A DNA stretch of 64,000 nucleotides from Morinoia aosen (taxonomy: Eukaryota > Arthropoda > Malacostraca > Amphipoda > Talitridae), in contig CM059574.1 of NCBI GenBank assembly GCA_030386875.1, positions 6,765,934-6,829,933 of the forward strand. Direction: 5' to 3'. Every line of letters starts with the position of its first letter. Position 1 is the stretch's first letter. The notes under the pieces were generated by a model, which was not told the origin of the DNA, did not search any database, and saw only the letters and a list, made by a program, of their open reading frames with translations. Shown here one piece after another: positions 1 through 11,279 of this stretch. The translations under genes and the position numbers were made by a program.

Positions 1-3000
1 CACGTGCGTGTGAGCTGGGTATATTCTCACGTGCGTGTGAGCTGGGTATATTCTCACGTGCGTGTGAGCTGGGTATATTCTCACGTGCGTGTGAGCTGGG
101 TATATTCACACGATCGTGTGAGCTGGGTATATTCTCACGTGCGTGTGAGCTGGGTATATTCTAACGTGCGCGTGAGCTGGGTATATTCACACGTGCGTGT
201 GAGCTGGGTATATTCACACGTGCGTGTGAGCTGGGTATATTCTAACGTGCGTGTGAGCTGGGTATATTCTCACGTGCGTGTGAGCTGGGTATATTCTAAC
301 GTGCGTGTGAGCTGGGTAAATTCTCACGTTCGTGTGAGCTGGGTATATTCTAACGTGCGTGTGAGCTGGGTATATTCTCACGTGCGTGTGAGCTGGGTAT
401 ATTCTCACGTGCGTGTGAGCTGGGTATATTCTCACGTGCGTGTGAGCTGGGTATATTCTCACGTTCGTGTGAGCTGGTTAAATTCTCACGTTCGTGTGAG
501 CTGGGTATATTCTCACGTGCGTGTGAGCTGGGTATATTCTCACGTGCGTGTGAACTGGGTAAATTCTCACGTTCGTGTGAGCTGGGTATATTCTAACGTG
601 CGTGTGAGCTGGGTATATTCTCACGTGCGTGTGAGCTGGGTATATTCTCACGTGCGTGTGAGCTGGGTATATTCTCACGTGCGTGTGAGCTGGGTATATT
701 CTCACGTTCGTGTGAGCTGGGTATATTCTAACGTGCGTGTGAGCTGGGTAAATTCTCACGTTCGTGTGAGCTGGGTATATTCTAACGTGCGTGTGAGCTG
801 GGTATATTCTCACGTTCGTGTGAGCTGGGTATATTCTCACGTGCGTGTGAGCTGGGTATATTCTCACGTGCGTGTGAGCTGGGTATATTCTCACGTTCGT
901 GTGAGCTGGGTATATTCTCACGTGCGTGTGAGCTGGGTATATTCTCACGTGCGTGTGAGCTGGGTATATTCTAACGTGCGTGTGAGCTGGGTATATTCTC
1001 ACGTGCGTGTGAGCTGGGTATATTCTCACGTGCGTGTGAGCTGGGTATATTCACACGTGCGTGTGAGCTGGGTATATTCTCACGTGCGTGTTAGCTGGGT
1101 ATATTCTCACGTGCGTGTGAGCTGGGTATATTCTCACGTGCGTGTGAGCTGGGTATATTCTCACGTGCGTGTGAGCTGGGTATATTCTCACGTTCGTGTG
1201 AGCTGGGTATATTCTCACGTGCGTGTGAGCTGGGTATATTCTCACGTGCGTGTGAGCTGGGTATATTCACACGTGCGTGTGAGCTGGGTATATTCTCACG
1301 TGCGTGTGAGCTGGGTATATTCTAACGTGCGTGTGAGCTGGGTATATTCTCACGTGCGTGTGAGCTGGGTATATTCTAACGTGCGTGTGAGCTGGGTATA
1401 TTCTCACGTGCGTGTGAGCTGGGTATATTCTAACGTGCGTGTGAGCTGGGTATATTCTCACGTGCGTGTGAGCTGGGTATATTCACACGTGCGTGTGAGC
1501 TGGGTATATTCACACGTGCGTGTGAGCTGGATATATTCTCACGTGCGTGTGAGCTGGGTATATTCTCACGTGCGTGTGAGCTGGGTATATTCTAACGTGC
1601 GCGTGAGCTGGGTATATTCTCACGTGCGTGTGAGCTGGGTATATTCTAACGTGCGCGTGAGCTGGGTATATTCTCACGTGCGTGTGAGCTGGGTAAATTC
1701 TCACGTTCGTGTGAGCTGGGTATATTCACACGTGCGTGTGAGCTGGGTATATTCTCACGTGCGTGTGAGCTGGGTATATTATCACGTGCGTGTGAGCTGG
1801 GTATATTCTCACGTGCGTGTGAGCTGGGTATATTCTCACGTGCGTGTGAGCTGGGTATATTCTCACGTGCGTGTGAGCTGGGTATATTCACACGTGCGTG
1901 TGAGCTGGGTATATTCTCACGTGCGTGTGAGCTGGGTATATTCTCACGTGCGTGTGAGCTGGGTATATTCACACGTGCGTGTGAGCTGGGTATATTCTCA
2001 CGTGCGTGTGAGCTGGGTGTATTCTCACGTGCGTGTGAGCTGGGTATATTCTAACGTGCGCGTGAGCTGGGTATATTCTCACGTGCCTGTGAGCTGGGTA
2101 TATTCTAACGTGCGCGTGAGCTGGGTATATTCTCACGTGCGTGTGAGCTGGGAATATTCTCACGTGCGTGTGAGCTGGGTATATTCTCACGTGCGTGTGA
2201 GCTGGGTATATTCTCACGTGCGTGTGAGCTGGGTATATTCTCACGTGCGTGTGAGCTGGGTATATTCTAACGTGCGTGTGAGCTGGGTATATTCTCACGT
2301 GCGTGTGAGCTGGGTATATTCTAACGTGCGTGTGAGCTGGGTATATTCTCACGTGCGTGTGAGCTGGGTATATTCTCACGTGCGTGTGAGCTGGGTATAT
2401 TCTCACGTGCGTGTGAGCTGGGTATATTCTCACGTGCGTGTGAGCTGGGTATATTCTCACGTGCGTGTGAGCTGGGTATATTCTAACGTGAGCGTGAGCT
2501 GGGTATATTCTCACGTGCGTGTGAGCTGGGTATATTCTCACGTGCGTGTGAGCTGGGTATATTCTCACGTGCGTGTGAGCTGGGTATATTCTCACGTGCG
2601 TGTGAGCTGGGTATATTCTCACGTGCGTGTGAGCTGGGTATATTCTCACGTGCGTGTGAGCTGGGTATATTCTCACGTGCGCGTGAGCTGGGTATATTCT
2701 CACGTGCATGTGAGCTGGGTATATTCTCACGTGCGTGTGAGCTGGGTATATTCTCACGTGCGTGTGAGCTGGGTATATTCTCACGTGCGTGTGAGCTGGG
2801 TATATTCTCACGTGCGTGTGAGCTGGATATATTCTAACGTGCGTGTGAGCTGGGTATATTCTCACGTGCGTGTGAGCTGGGTATATTCTAACGTGCGTGT
2901 GAGCTGGGTATATTCTCACGTGCGTGTGAGCTGGGTATATTCTAACGTGCGTGTGAGCTGGGTATATTCTCACGTGCGTGTGAGCTGGGTATATTCTCAC

Positions 3001-6000
3001 GTGCGTGTGAGCTGGGTATATTCTAACGTGCGTGTGAGCTGGGTATATTCTCACGTGCGTGTGAGCTGGGTATATTCTAACGTGCGTGTGAGCTGGGTAT
3101 ATTCTCACGTGCGTGTGAGCTGGGTATATTCACACGTGCGTGTGAGCTGGGTATATTCACACGTGCGTGTGAGCTGGGTATATTCTCACGTGCGTGTGAG
3201 CTGGGTATATTCTAACGTGCGTGTGAGCTGGGTATATTCTCACTTGCGTGTGAGCTGGGTATATTCTCACGTGCGTGTGAGCTGGGTATATTCTAACGTG
3301 CGTGTGAGCTGGGTATATTCTCACGTGCGTGTGAGCTGGGTATATTCTCCCGTGCGTGTGAGCTGGGCATATTCTAACGTGCGTGTGAGCTGGGTATATT
3401 CTCACGTGCGTGTGAGCTGGGTATATTCTAACGTGCGTGTGAGCTGGGTATATTCTCACGTGCGTGTGAGCTGGGTATATTCTCACGTGCGTGTGAGCTG
3501 GGTATATTCTAACGTGCGTGTGAGCTGGGTATATTCTCACGTGCGTGTGAGCTGGGTATATTCTAACGTGCGTGTGAGCTGGGTATATTCTCACGTGCGT
3601 GTGAGCTGGGTATATTCACACGTGCGTGTTAGCTGGGTATATTCACACGTGCGTGTGAGCTGGGTATATTCTCACGTGCGTGTGAGCTGGGTATATTCTA
3701 ACGTGCGTGTGAGCTGGGTATATTCTCACGTGCGTGTGAGCTGGGTATATTCTCACGTGCGTGTGAGCTGGGTATATTCTAACGTGCGTGTGAGCTGGGT
3801 ATATTCTCACGTGCGTGTGAGCTGGGTATATTCTCACGTGCGTGTGAGCTGGGTATATTCTAACGTGCGTGTGAGCTGGGTATATTCTCACGTGCGTGTG
3901 AGCTGGGTATATTCTCACGTGCGTGTGAGCTGGGTATATTCTCACGTGCGTGTGAGCTGGGTATATTCTCACGTTCGTGTGAGCTGGGTATATTCTCACG
4001 TGCGTGTGAGCTGGGTATATTCTCACGTTCGTGTGAGCTGGGTATATTCTCACGTGCGTGTGAGCTGGGTATATTCTCACGTGCGTGTGAGCTGGGTATA
4101 TTCTCACGTGCGTGTGAGCTGGGTATATTTTAACGTGCGTGTGAGCTGGGTATATTCTAACGTGCGTGTGAGCTGGGTATATTCTCACGTGCGTGTGAGC
4201 TGGGTATATTCTAACGTGCGTGGGAGCTGGGTATATTCTAACGTGCGTGTGAGCTGGGTATATTCTCACGTTCGTGTGAGCTGGGTATATTCTCACGTGC
4301 GTGTGAGCTGGGTATATTCTCACGTTCGTGTGAGCTGGGTATATTCTCACGTGCGTGTGAGCTGGGTATATTCTAACGTGCGTGTGAGCTGGGTATATTC
4401 TCACGTGCGTGTGAGCTGGGTATATTCTAACGTGCGTGGGAGCTGGGTATATTCTAACGTGCGTGTGAGCTGGGTATATTCTCACGTGCGTGTGAGCTGG
4501 GTATATTCTCACGTGCGTGTGAGCTGGGTATATTCTCACGTTCGTGTGAGCTGGGTATATTCTCACGTGCGTGTGAGCTGGGTATATTCTCACGTGCGTG
4601 TGAGCTGGGTATATTCTCACGTTCGTGTGAGCTGGGTATATTCTCACGTGCGTGTGAGCTGGGTATATTCTCACGTTCGTGTGAGCTGGGTATATTCTCA
4701 CGTTCGTGTGAGCTGGGTATATTCTCACGTTCGTGTGAGCTGGGTATATTCACACGTTCGTGTGAGCTGGGTATATTCTCACGTGCGTGTGAGCTGGGTA
4801 TATTCTCACGTTCGTGTGAGCTGGGTATATTCTCACGTTCGTGTGAGCTGGGTATATTCTCACGTGCGTGTGAGCTGGGTATATTCTCACGTGCGTGTGA
4901 GCTGGGTATATTCTCACGTTCGTGTGAGCTGGGTATATTCTCACGTTCGTGTGAGCTGGGTATATTCACACGTGCGTGTGAGCTGGGTATATTCTCACGT
5001 TCGTGTGAGCTGGGTATATTCTCACGTGCGTTTGAGCTGGGTATATTCTCACGTGCGTGTGAGCTGGGTATATTCTCACGTGCGTGTGAGCTGGGTATAT
5101 TCACACGTGCGTGTGAGCTGGGTATATTCTCACGTGCGTGTGAGCTGGGTATATTCTTACGTGCGTGTGAGCTGGGTATATTCACACGTGCGTGTGAGCT
5201 GGGTATATTCTCACGTGCGTGTGAGCTGGGTATATTCTCACGTTCGTGTGAGCTGGGTATATTCTCACGTGCGTGTGAGCTGGGTATATTCACACGTGCG
5301 TGTGAGCTGGGTATATTCTCACGTTCGTGTGAGCTGGGTATATTCTAACGTGCGTGTGAGCTGGGTATATTCTAACGTGCGTGTGAGCTGGGTATATTCT
5401 CACGTGCGTGTGAGCTGGGTATATTCACACGTGCGTGTGAGCTGGGTATATTCTAACGTGCGTGTGAGCTGGGTATATTCACACGTGCGTGTGAGCTGGG
5501 TATATTCTAACGTGCGTGTGAGCTGGGTATATTCACACGTGCGTGTGAGCTGGGTATATTCTCACGTGCGTGTGAGCTGGGTATATTCACACGTGCGTGT
5601 GAGCTGGATATATTCTAACGTGCGTGTGAGCTGGGTATATTCTCACGTGCGTGTGAGCTGGGTATATTCACACGTGCGTGTGAGCTGGGTATATTCTAAC
5701 GTGCGTGTGAGCTGGGTATATTCACACGTGCGTGTGAGCTGGGTATATTCTCACGTGCGTGTGAGCTGGGTATATTCACACGTGCGTGTGAGCTGGGTAT
5801 ATTCACACGTGCGTGTGAGCTGAGTATATTCTCACGTGCGTGTGAGCTGGGTATATTCTTACGTGCGTGTGAGCTGGAAATATTCACACGTGCGTGTGAG
5901 CTGGGTATATTCACACGTGCGTGTGAGCTGGGTATATTCTCACGCGCGTGTGAGCTGGGTATATTCTCACGTGCGTGTGAGCTGGGTATATTCACACGTG

Positions 6001-6749
6001 CGTGTGAGCTGGGTATATTCTCACGTGCGTGTGAGCTGAGTGTATTCTAACGTGCGTGTGAGCTGGGTATATTCTAACGTGCGTGTGAGCTGGGTATATT
6101 CACACGTGCGTGTATGCTGGGTATATTCTTACGTGCGTGTGAGCTGGGTATATTCACATGTGCGTGTGAGCTGGGTATATTCACATGTGCGTGTGAGCTG
6201 GGTATATTCTCACGTGCGTGTGAGCTGGGTATATTCACACGTGCGCGTGAGCTGGGTATATTCACACGTGCGTGTGAGCTGGGTATATTCTAACGTGCGT
6301 GTGAGCTGGGTATATTCACACGTGCGAGTGAGCTGGGTATATTCACACGTGCTTGTGAGCTGGGTATATTCTCACGTGCGTGTGAGCTGGGTATATTCAC
6401 ACGTGCGTGTGAGCTGGGTATATTCACACGTGCGAGTGAGCTGGGTATATTCACACGTGCGTGTGAGCTGGGTATATTCACACGTGCGTGTGAGCTGGGT
6501 ATATTCACACGTGCGTGTGAGCTGGGTATATTCACACGTGCGTGTGAGCTGGGTATATTCACACGTGCGTGTGAGCTGGGTATATTCACACGTGCGAGTG
6601 AGCTGGGTATATTCACACGTGCGTGTGAGCTGGGTATATTCACACGTGCGTGTGAGCTGGGTATATTCACCCGTGCGTGTGAGCTGGGTATATTCACACG
6701 TGCGTGTGAGCTGGGTATATTCACACGTGCGTGTGAGCTGGGTATATTC
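1..6749. repeat. 27-bp minisatellite, about 250 head-to-tail copies
   Basis: The block is a continuous tandem array of a 27-bp unit that contains CACGTGCGTGTGAGCTGGGT followed by ATATTCT. It starts before the window and is interrupted at 6749 by a transposon. All units keep exactly 27 bp: one reading frame stays in register over 6.7 kb with no frame-breaking indel. The common variants are TCTCAC/TCACAC/TCTAAC, GTGCG/GTTCG and occasional TAAATT for TATATT. In the plus frame starting at base 4 each unit reads VRVSWVYSH, with only two stops (5821-5823 and 6037-6039, both TGG to TGA). There is no ATG in that frame, no signal sequence and no flanking exon signal, so I treat the open frame as a by-product of a period divisible by three. 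Divergence is higher from about 5,770 rightward, as expected at an array edge. Confidence 0.97.
6742..6749. repeat. 8-bp target-site duplication, left
   Basis: GTATATTC, the last array bases before the hAT-like element. The same 8 bases resume immediately after it at 13757, in register with the 27-bp unit. Confidence 0.85.
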
Positions 6750-6766
6750 CAGGGTTGCGGAGTCGG
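6750..6766 (+). repeat. hAT-like terminal inverted repeat, left
   Basis: CAGGGTTGCGGAGTCGG. It is the exact reverse complement of 13740-13756; identity between the two ends stops after these 17 bases. Confidence 0.88.
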
Positions 6767-6778
6767 TGGAATAAATTT

Positions 6779-7031
6779 GCGACTCCGACTCCGACTCCGA
6801 CTCCACCTTTCCAGAATTTGGCGACTCCGACTCCGACTCCGACTCCACCTTTTCAGAATTTGGTGACTCCGACTCCGACTCCGACTCCACCTTTTCAGAA
6901 TTTGGCGACTCCGACTCCGACTCCGACTCCACCTTTTCAGAATTTGGCGACTCCGACTCCGACTCCGACTCCATTTCTCCAGAATTTGGCGACTCCAACA
7001 CCGACTCCGCCTATTCACAATTTTGTGGCTC
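6779..7031 (+). repeat. Left subterminal 42-bp repeats of the hAT-like element
   Basis: About six copies of a 42-bp unit: four consecutive GACTCC hexamers preceded by GC, then a 16-bp spacer ending in CAGAATTTG. The same 42-bp layout, in the same orientation but with a different spacer, occurs at the other end of the element. Subterminal repeats in hAT elements commonly serve as transposase binding sites; that role here is inference. The open frame across it (repeating TPTPTP on plus, SESESE on minus) is a repeat artefact. Confidence 0.85.
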
Positions 7032-8140
7032 CAACTTCACCTATTCATAATCTATGAGATGAATATTTTATTTCTTAACTAGTGTACACACACCGTCAAA
7101 AATGACGAGATTCAATACCTTTCTTCAACAAATTTTCGTTTGAGTGGAGTTTCCATGCTTTCAGCTTACTCCAAAGGTAACTTAAATTTCTTATAAGAGT
7201 AATAAACACTCAGAACACAGCATTTTTGAGCTGCAAGAGAAGTAGTTATAGCCATTCGTGTCGTATCCAAGATACAGAAATTCAGCATTACTGAAAGCAA
7301 CTGCGAACTTGTGTATGAATATTTCAATATGCAATACAGTACATTGCAATACAGTATATTGTAATATACAACACAGCATATTGTAATATGCAATACCCCG
7401 CCGAACTCGGTATTCACGATACAAACTTGAGTATATAAGGCTATGGATCGCTCTAATTGTGATGAAAGTGACTTATTATAGAGCTATTGCACAACGAAAA
7501 TGAGTGTATTAATTGACCGTGAACTGGAACCAAGACCGCCAGTGCAAATTTTTTCCTATCAATTATTCTTAACAGCGTGACACAAAACGTATAAATAAAC
7601 ACACGACAGTCATTCTTAGTAGTAAACGGTTGCAGGTGTTGAAACCTGTGCATATATTCATTATATTCTTTATTATCGAACGACTTTTAAATTGACTACA
7701 GATTGTTAATAATCAAGATACTAGTGTACATGATTGGTCAAAAATGACGGGATCCAATGGTATCGTTTTTAAAAATCTCAACATAAAAATGGCAAACAAA
7801 TATATCCTTTGTAATAGTACCCGCGATTAAAATACAGTATTCTCATACTTGTGACTGGTAAAACTCGTATCACAGATACGGTCATTAAGCATATTTAAAA
7901 ACGTCACAAACGCACACAACAACCAAGCAAATTGTGTAACATAATACCTATTTGAATTGTAATTTAAATTATTGTTCGCAAGAGGTTTTTAAAAAATTTG
8001 CCATACCTTTTAAGCATTCAAATGCCTTTGAAAATTAAATGCGATGAGCCGCATTTTCTTGACAGTTGATTCGATTTTCACGTAATGGTTTTTACTTATA
8101 AACATAAGTGAGCAGATGCCTGGTTTTTCATATTTCGATG
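7032..8140. other. hAT-like core, AT-rich, no gene seen
   Basis: The stretch has only short open frames without recognisable motifs. It contains two copies of a GTGTACA...GTCAAAAATGACG motif (about 7083-7120 and 7722-7760), of which the second begins a 210-bp segment that recurs inverted near 11,060-11,275. Confidence 0.6.
7720..7930 (+). repeat. About 210-bp inverted repeat, left copy
   Basis: The segment beginning near ACTAGTGTACATGATTGG and containing GCGATTAAAATA and CTCGTATCACAGATACGG is diverged but recognisably the reverse complement of 11060-11275. It could be the terminal repeat of an older element of about 3.5 kb nested in the hAT, or part of the hAT's own internal architecture. 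No transposase is seen between the copies. Confidence 0.6.
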
Positions 8141-8155
8141 GTATTTATGATACTG
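8141..8155. repeat. 15-bp target-site duplication, left
   Basis: GTATTTATGATACTG, repeated exactly at 9160-9174, brackets the non-LTR insertion. Confidence 0.85.
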
Positions 8156-9159
8156 AGTTTGGAGACTGGTTACAGAGTTTGGTAGAGTGTGCGAAAGGCG
8201 GAAATTGAGGGTAAATGTGAATAAAAGTAAGGTGATGAGATGTTCAAGAGGTGGAGTGTTTGGAACTTTGGATGTGAGGTTGAATGGGGAAGTTTTAGAG
8301 GAGGTAGAGCATTTTAGGTACCTCGGGTCGGATGTGACTGTTAAGGATAGTATGGAAGTAGAAGTGAAGCATCGAGTGAGTGAAGGTTGTAAGACATTGG
8401 GTGCAATGAGGAAAGTTTTTGAATGCAGGAGTTTGAGTATGAATGTTAAGAGGGGACTGTATGAAAGTTTGATTGTGCCAGTTTTGTTGTATGGAGCAGA
8501 GTCCTGGGGGTTGAGAGCAGCTGAGAGGAGGAAGTTGGATGTGTTTGAGATGAAGTGTTTGAGGAGCACGTATGGAGTAACTAGAAGAGATAGGATCAGG
8601 AATGAGTTGGTTAGGGGGCAGACTGGTGTTATCAAAAAGTTGAGCAGGCGAGTGGATGAAAGAGTGCTTGGATGGTTTGGGCATGTTGAAAGAATGAATG
8701 TTGAGCGGCTGGTGAAAAATATATATATGTCGGAAGTGAGTGGTCTTCGAGCGCGAGGTAGACCACGGATGAGTTGGATGGATGGGGTGAGACGTGCTTT
8801 GTATGAGAGGGGTCTGACTGTGGACGTGGCGAGAGGGATGGCTGCGGACAGAAGTGAGTGGGGGCAGTGTATAAGGAGGTAATTTTATTTATGACGCGTT
8901 ACTGGAAGCTGCCCGCGTGTGATGGGGTTGACCTGTCATGTGCGGGGGGAGGGGCTGCACTCAATGAAGCGGTCGGGGTAAACCAGCTGTGGCTGTCGGG
9001 CCTGACTGTGGGAGGTGGTTGTGCTGGGCTGCTGCTGATCCTGGCAGTTCAGGTGCGGCCAGTGCTGCCTCTCTCGCCTCCTAGTGACTAAGTGTGGGGG
9101 TTGTGGCCTGCTGTCGGCTACCCTCCCATAGGGAGGATAAGCCCGGTATATGTATGTAT
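8156..9159 (+). mobile_element. 5'-truncated non-LTR retrotransposon (RTE/CR1-like), 1,004 bp
   Basis: The insertion contains the C-terminal part of a reverse transcriptase ORF, a GC-rich 3' region (8883-9140) and a short TATGTATG tail. It is flanked by an exact 15-bp duplication. Truncation at the 5' end and a microsatellite-like 3' tail are typical of target-primed reverse transcription. Its base composition is distinctly more GC-rich than the surrounding hAT core, consistent with a relatively recent arrival. Confidence 0.88.
8157..8882 (+). pseudogene. Reverse transcriptase C-terminus of a non-LTR element
   Basis: An open frame of 241 codons runs from the truncation point to a TAA at 8880. 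Counting from the GTG at 8187, recognisable family motifs are LYGAESW (101-107), LGWFGHVERM (161-170) and RGRPRMSWMDGV (190-201), characteristic of the region after the catalytic palm in endonuclease-reverse-transcriptase polyproteins of arthropod non-LTR elements. The endonuclease and the catalytic YADD region are absent because of 5' truncation, so it cannot retrotranspose by itself. The frame has no stops or frameshifts, which implies a young copy. Which clade (RTE, CR1 or Jockey) is uncertain. Confidence 0.85.
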
Positions 9160-9174
9160 GTATTTATGATACTG
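9160..9174. repeat. 15-bp target-site duplication, right
   Basis: Exact copy of 8141-8155, directly after the TATGTATG tail of the non-LTR element. Confidence 0.85.
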
Positions 9175-9267
9175 TCCAAGCAAGCAGATTCCCATTGTAA
9201 TGAGATAGGGGAAATTACGCACGAGAACGTATACTTATCATTGACAGACACCTGGTTTTTTATTATA

Positions 9268-10040
9268 TCGGGTGTCCTGTAAAAATGTCCCCGATTTTTA
9301 ATTAATTATATCTCAGCTTTAAATTAACATATTTGAATTGCCTTTGTTCACAATGTAGTAAATTTTGTTTCCTTTTCGAATAATTTATGTTATTGAAAAT
9401 CGGTTGAATAACCACTTTATAATGTCCAATTTACTGAAACGAGCAGAAAAATTAATTGTTCAAATGAAAAGTTTTTAAAACAATATTGATATTCTTCCTT
9501 ATTTTGTAGTTTCCATAAAACTGAACACACAAAAATTTTAAAGAGTAGCAAATCAATACCTAATATAACGTTTAAATAAATAAAGTAATTTTAGTATCCA
9601 ACGACATACCCTCCATTTCTCTCAAGGAAAGTATTACCTCTAGCCACCATTGAACGAAGAGTTTTACCCATTATTCCACCGTTTTCTATCAGTCCTTGAA
9701 ACACTATTATTGAGAACACTTGAAACTTGAAACCTCTCAGAGGGTTTAAATACTTAGTTGTATGTACGATACATCGTTATGAAATTATTCTCAACAGTAG
9801 GTATTGAGGAATGAAGAAGAACACCAGTGTTGTTTTTAAAACTTTCCCTTTGAACAATTTTTCTGCCCCTTTCAGTAAATCGATCATCTTGAAGTTTATT
9901 CAACTGATTTTCAAAAACTTATATTATTTCAAAAGGAAACAAAATTGAATAAATTGTAAATAAAAGACAATTAAAATATGTAAATTTAAGCGGAGATATT
10001 ATCAATTAAAAAGTCCGGGACATTTTTGTGGGACACGCAG
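9268..10040. mobile_element. Tc1/mariner-type element with long inverted repeats, 773 bp
   Basis: The ends are TCGGGTGTCCTGTAAAAATG and, reversed, CTGCGTGTCCCACAAAAATG, each next to a TA dinucleotide (9266-9267 and 10041-10042). The inverted similarity continues for about 230 bp on each side, giving a foldback-like element. A small piece of transposase-like coding sequence remains on the minus strand (9600-9703). TA target duplication and GGGTGTCC termini fit the Tc1/mariner/IS630 superfamily. It is a non-autonomous, internally deleted copy. Confidence 0.8.
9600..9703 (-). pseudogene. Fragment of a mariner-type transposase C-terminus
   Basis: The minus strand reads FQGLIENGGIMGKTLRSMVA then RGNTFLERNGGYVVGY and a stop. 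The pattern of an arginine-rich helix followed by N-G-G near the C-terminus resembles the end of arthropod Tc1/mariner transposases. No catalytic residues are included. The call rests mainly on its position inside TA-flanked inverted repeats. Confidence 0.5.
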
Positions 10041-11059
10041 TATAGTAATGATTGTTCTTATATAATAAATGATCAAGTGTCTCCTTTGAACAAATTAATA
10101 AATAGGTTTAGCTATTTCGTGAGCGTAATCTCTCCGATGTTAGTACAATGAAGTTTTAGGATTTAAAACTTAAGAGCAATTGGTCGAACATTTATTTCAA
10201 ATACAGAAGAACTTCAAGGGAACAACAGCAAGTCGTTTCCCGAGATGCGCAAAAAGAGAAACCGTAACCAAGTTAGGCGGATCTTGAGGATTCCAACAGT
10301 ACGCACAGGAGCGTCCTCTGTGAAATTTTTATTATTGAATTCCTTTAAAATGAAGACCGAAACTCTTCTTTAACGTAAGGTTAGTTTTTAAAACGATACT
10401 CGCTAAAAATAGAAGACACCCAATGGACGCGGCCGGTCATCAGCACGGTACTCCGGTAGGAAATTTTAGAGGCGTTCTGAGTAGAGAGATGCAGAGCTTT
10501 AAGATGTCCGGTCGCCGACTAGGTGAATATCGTATCTTATTGTAAGATTACATATAGCACTAAGATGTTAACAATTAATTGACAATTAATTACCTTGAAT
10601 AGTAAGTGCCTATTCAAGAGGCTGCAAAAGCCGGGTCGAGGAGTTCAAGTCGCAGAAAGAGACTGCTTTTTACGCAATAAAAATAAGTTAGAGTTACCAG
10701 ACCCACTTTTATTAAAAGGACGACATGCTGCCCAAGCAGAGCAAGCTCAAAGATAATTTAATGAGTGAACGCCAAAGCGTCACAAGTAATGTTAATTAAA
10801 GCTATTTAAGGGTAAGGCAGTCTATTAGAAGCGCAAACATGCTTATTTATAGAAAGTTAAATTTAAACACAAAAACCGGAAAAAAATATGCAGCTGCAAA
10901 ACAAAAAACAACGAACAAAACGATCTAATTTCATCAGTTTCAAATTCTTGTCTGTGAACTAAGAGAGGCCAACTGAAGAAAACTTTTTCTTCCACAAAGC
11001 CGCCATCAGAAATACGGAAAATATTCAACAGGAAATTTCATTGAAAAAACAAAATTGGC
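10041..11059. other. hAT-like core, no gene seen
   Basis: About 1 kb of mixed-composition sequence with no convincing open frame. The longest frames are about 60 codons and show no motif. Confidence 0.6.
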
Positions 11060-11275
11060 TGTTCGTCTTTGTTGGTTGATCTGTCTCCCTTTCACGCTCT
11101 TAGAGATACTTAACTACTGTATCTGTGATGCGAGTTTCACCAGTGCACAAGTATTAGAATATTTTAATCGCAGGTGCTATTAGGATGAAAATATTTCTTT
11201 ATGGTCCACATCTGGAAGATTTCTATACAGACAATATCGAATCCCGTCATTTGACGAGTCGTGTACACAATTATG
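11060..11275 (-). repeat. About 210-bp inverted repeat, right copy
   Basis: Diverged reverse complement of 7720-7930, sharing GCGATTAAAATA, the ACTGGTGAAACTCGCATCAC block and the GTCAAATGACGGGAT block. Its outer end lies four bases before the mariner-type element at 11280. Confidence 0.6.
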
Positions 11276-11279
11276 TATA

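Noticed and set aside
4-5823. 1,939-codon open frame across the 27-bp array as a giant repetitive protein gene
   Set aside because: It has no ATG and no exon or signal context, and it is expected whenever a stop-free unit has a period divisible by three. I kept it only as a question in the findings.
214-5995. Minus-strand open frames in the same array (RIYPAHTHV and NIPSSHARE repeats)
   Set aside because: They are mirror images of the same repeat and are broken wherever the common TCA or TAAC variants occur.
1-6749. CRISPR array
   Set aside because: The units are contiguous with no unique spacers, and the setting is eukaryotic.
6372-7057. SESESE / TPTPTP repeat proteins
   Set aside because: They are produced by the CGACTC subterminal repeats of the hAT-like element.
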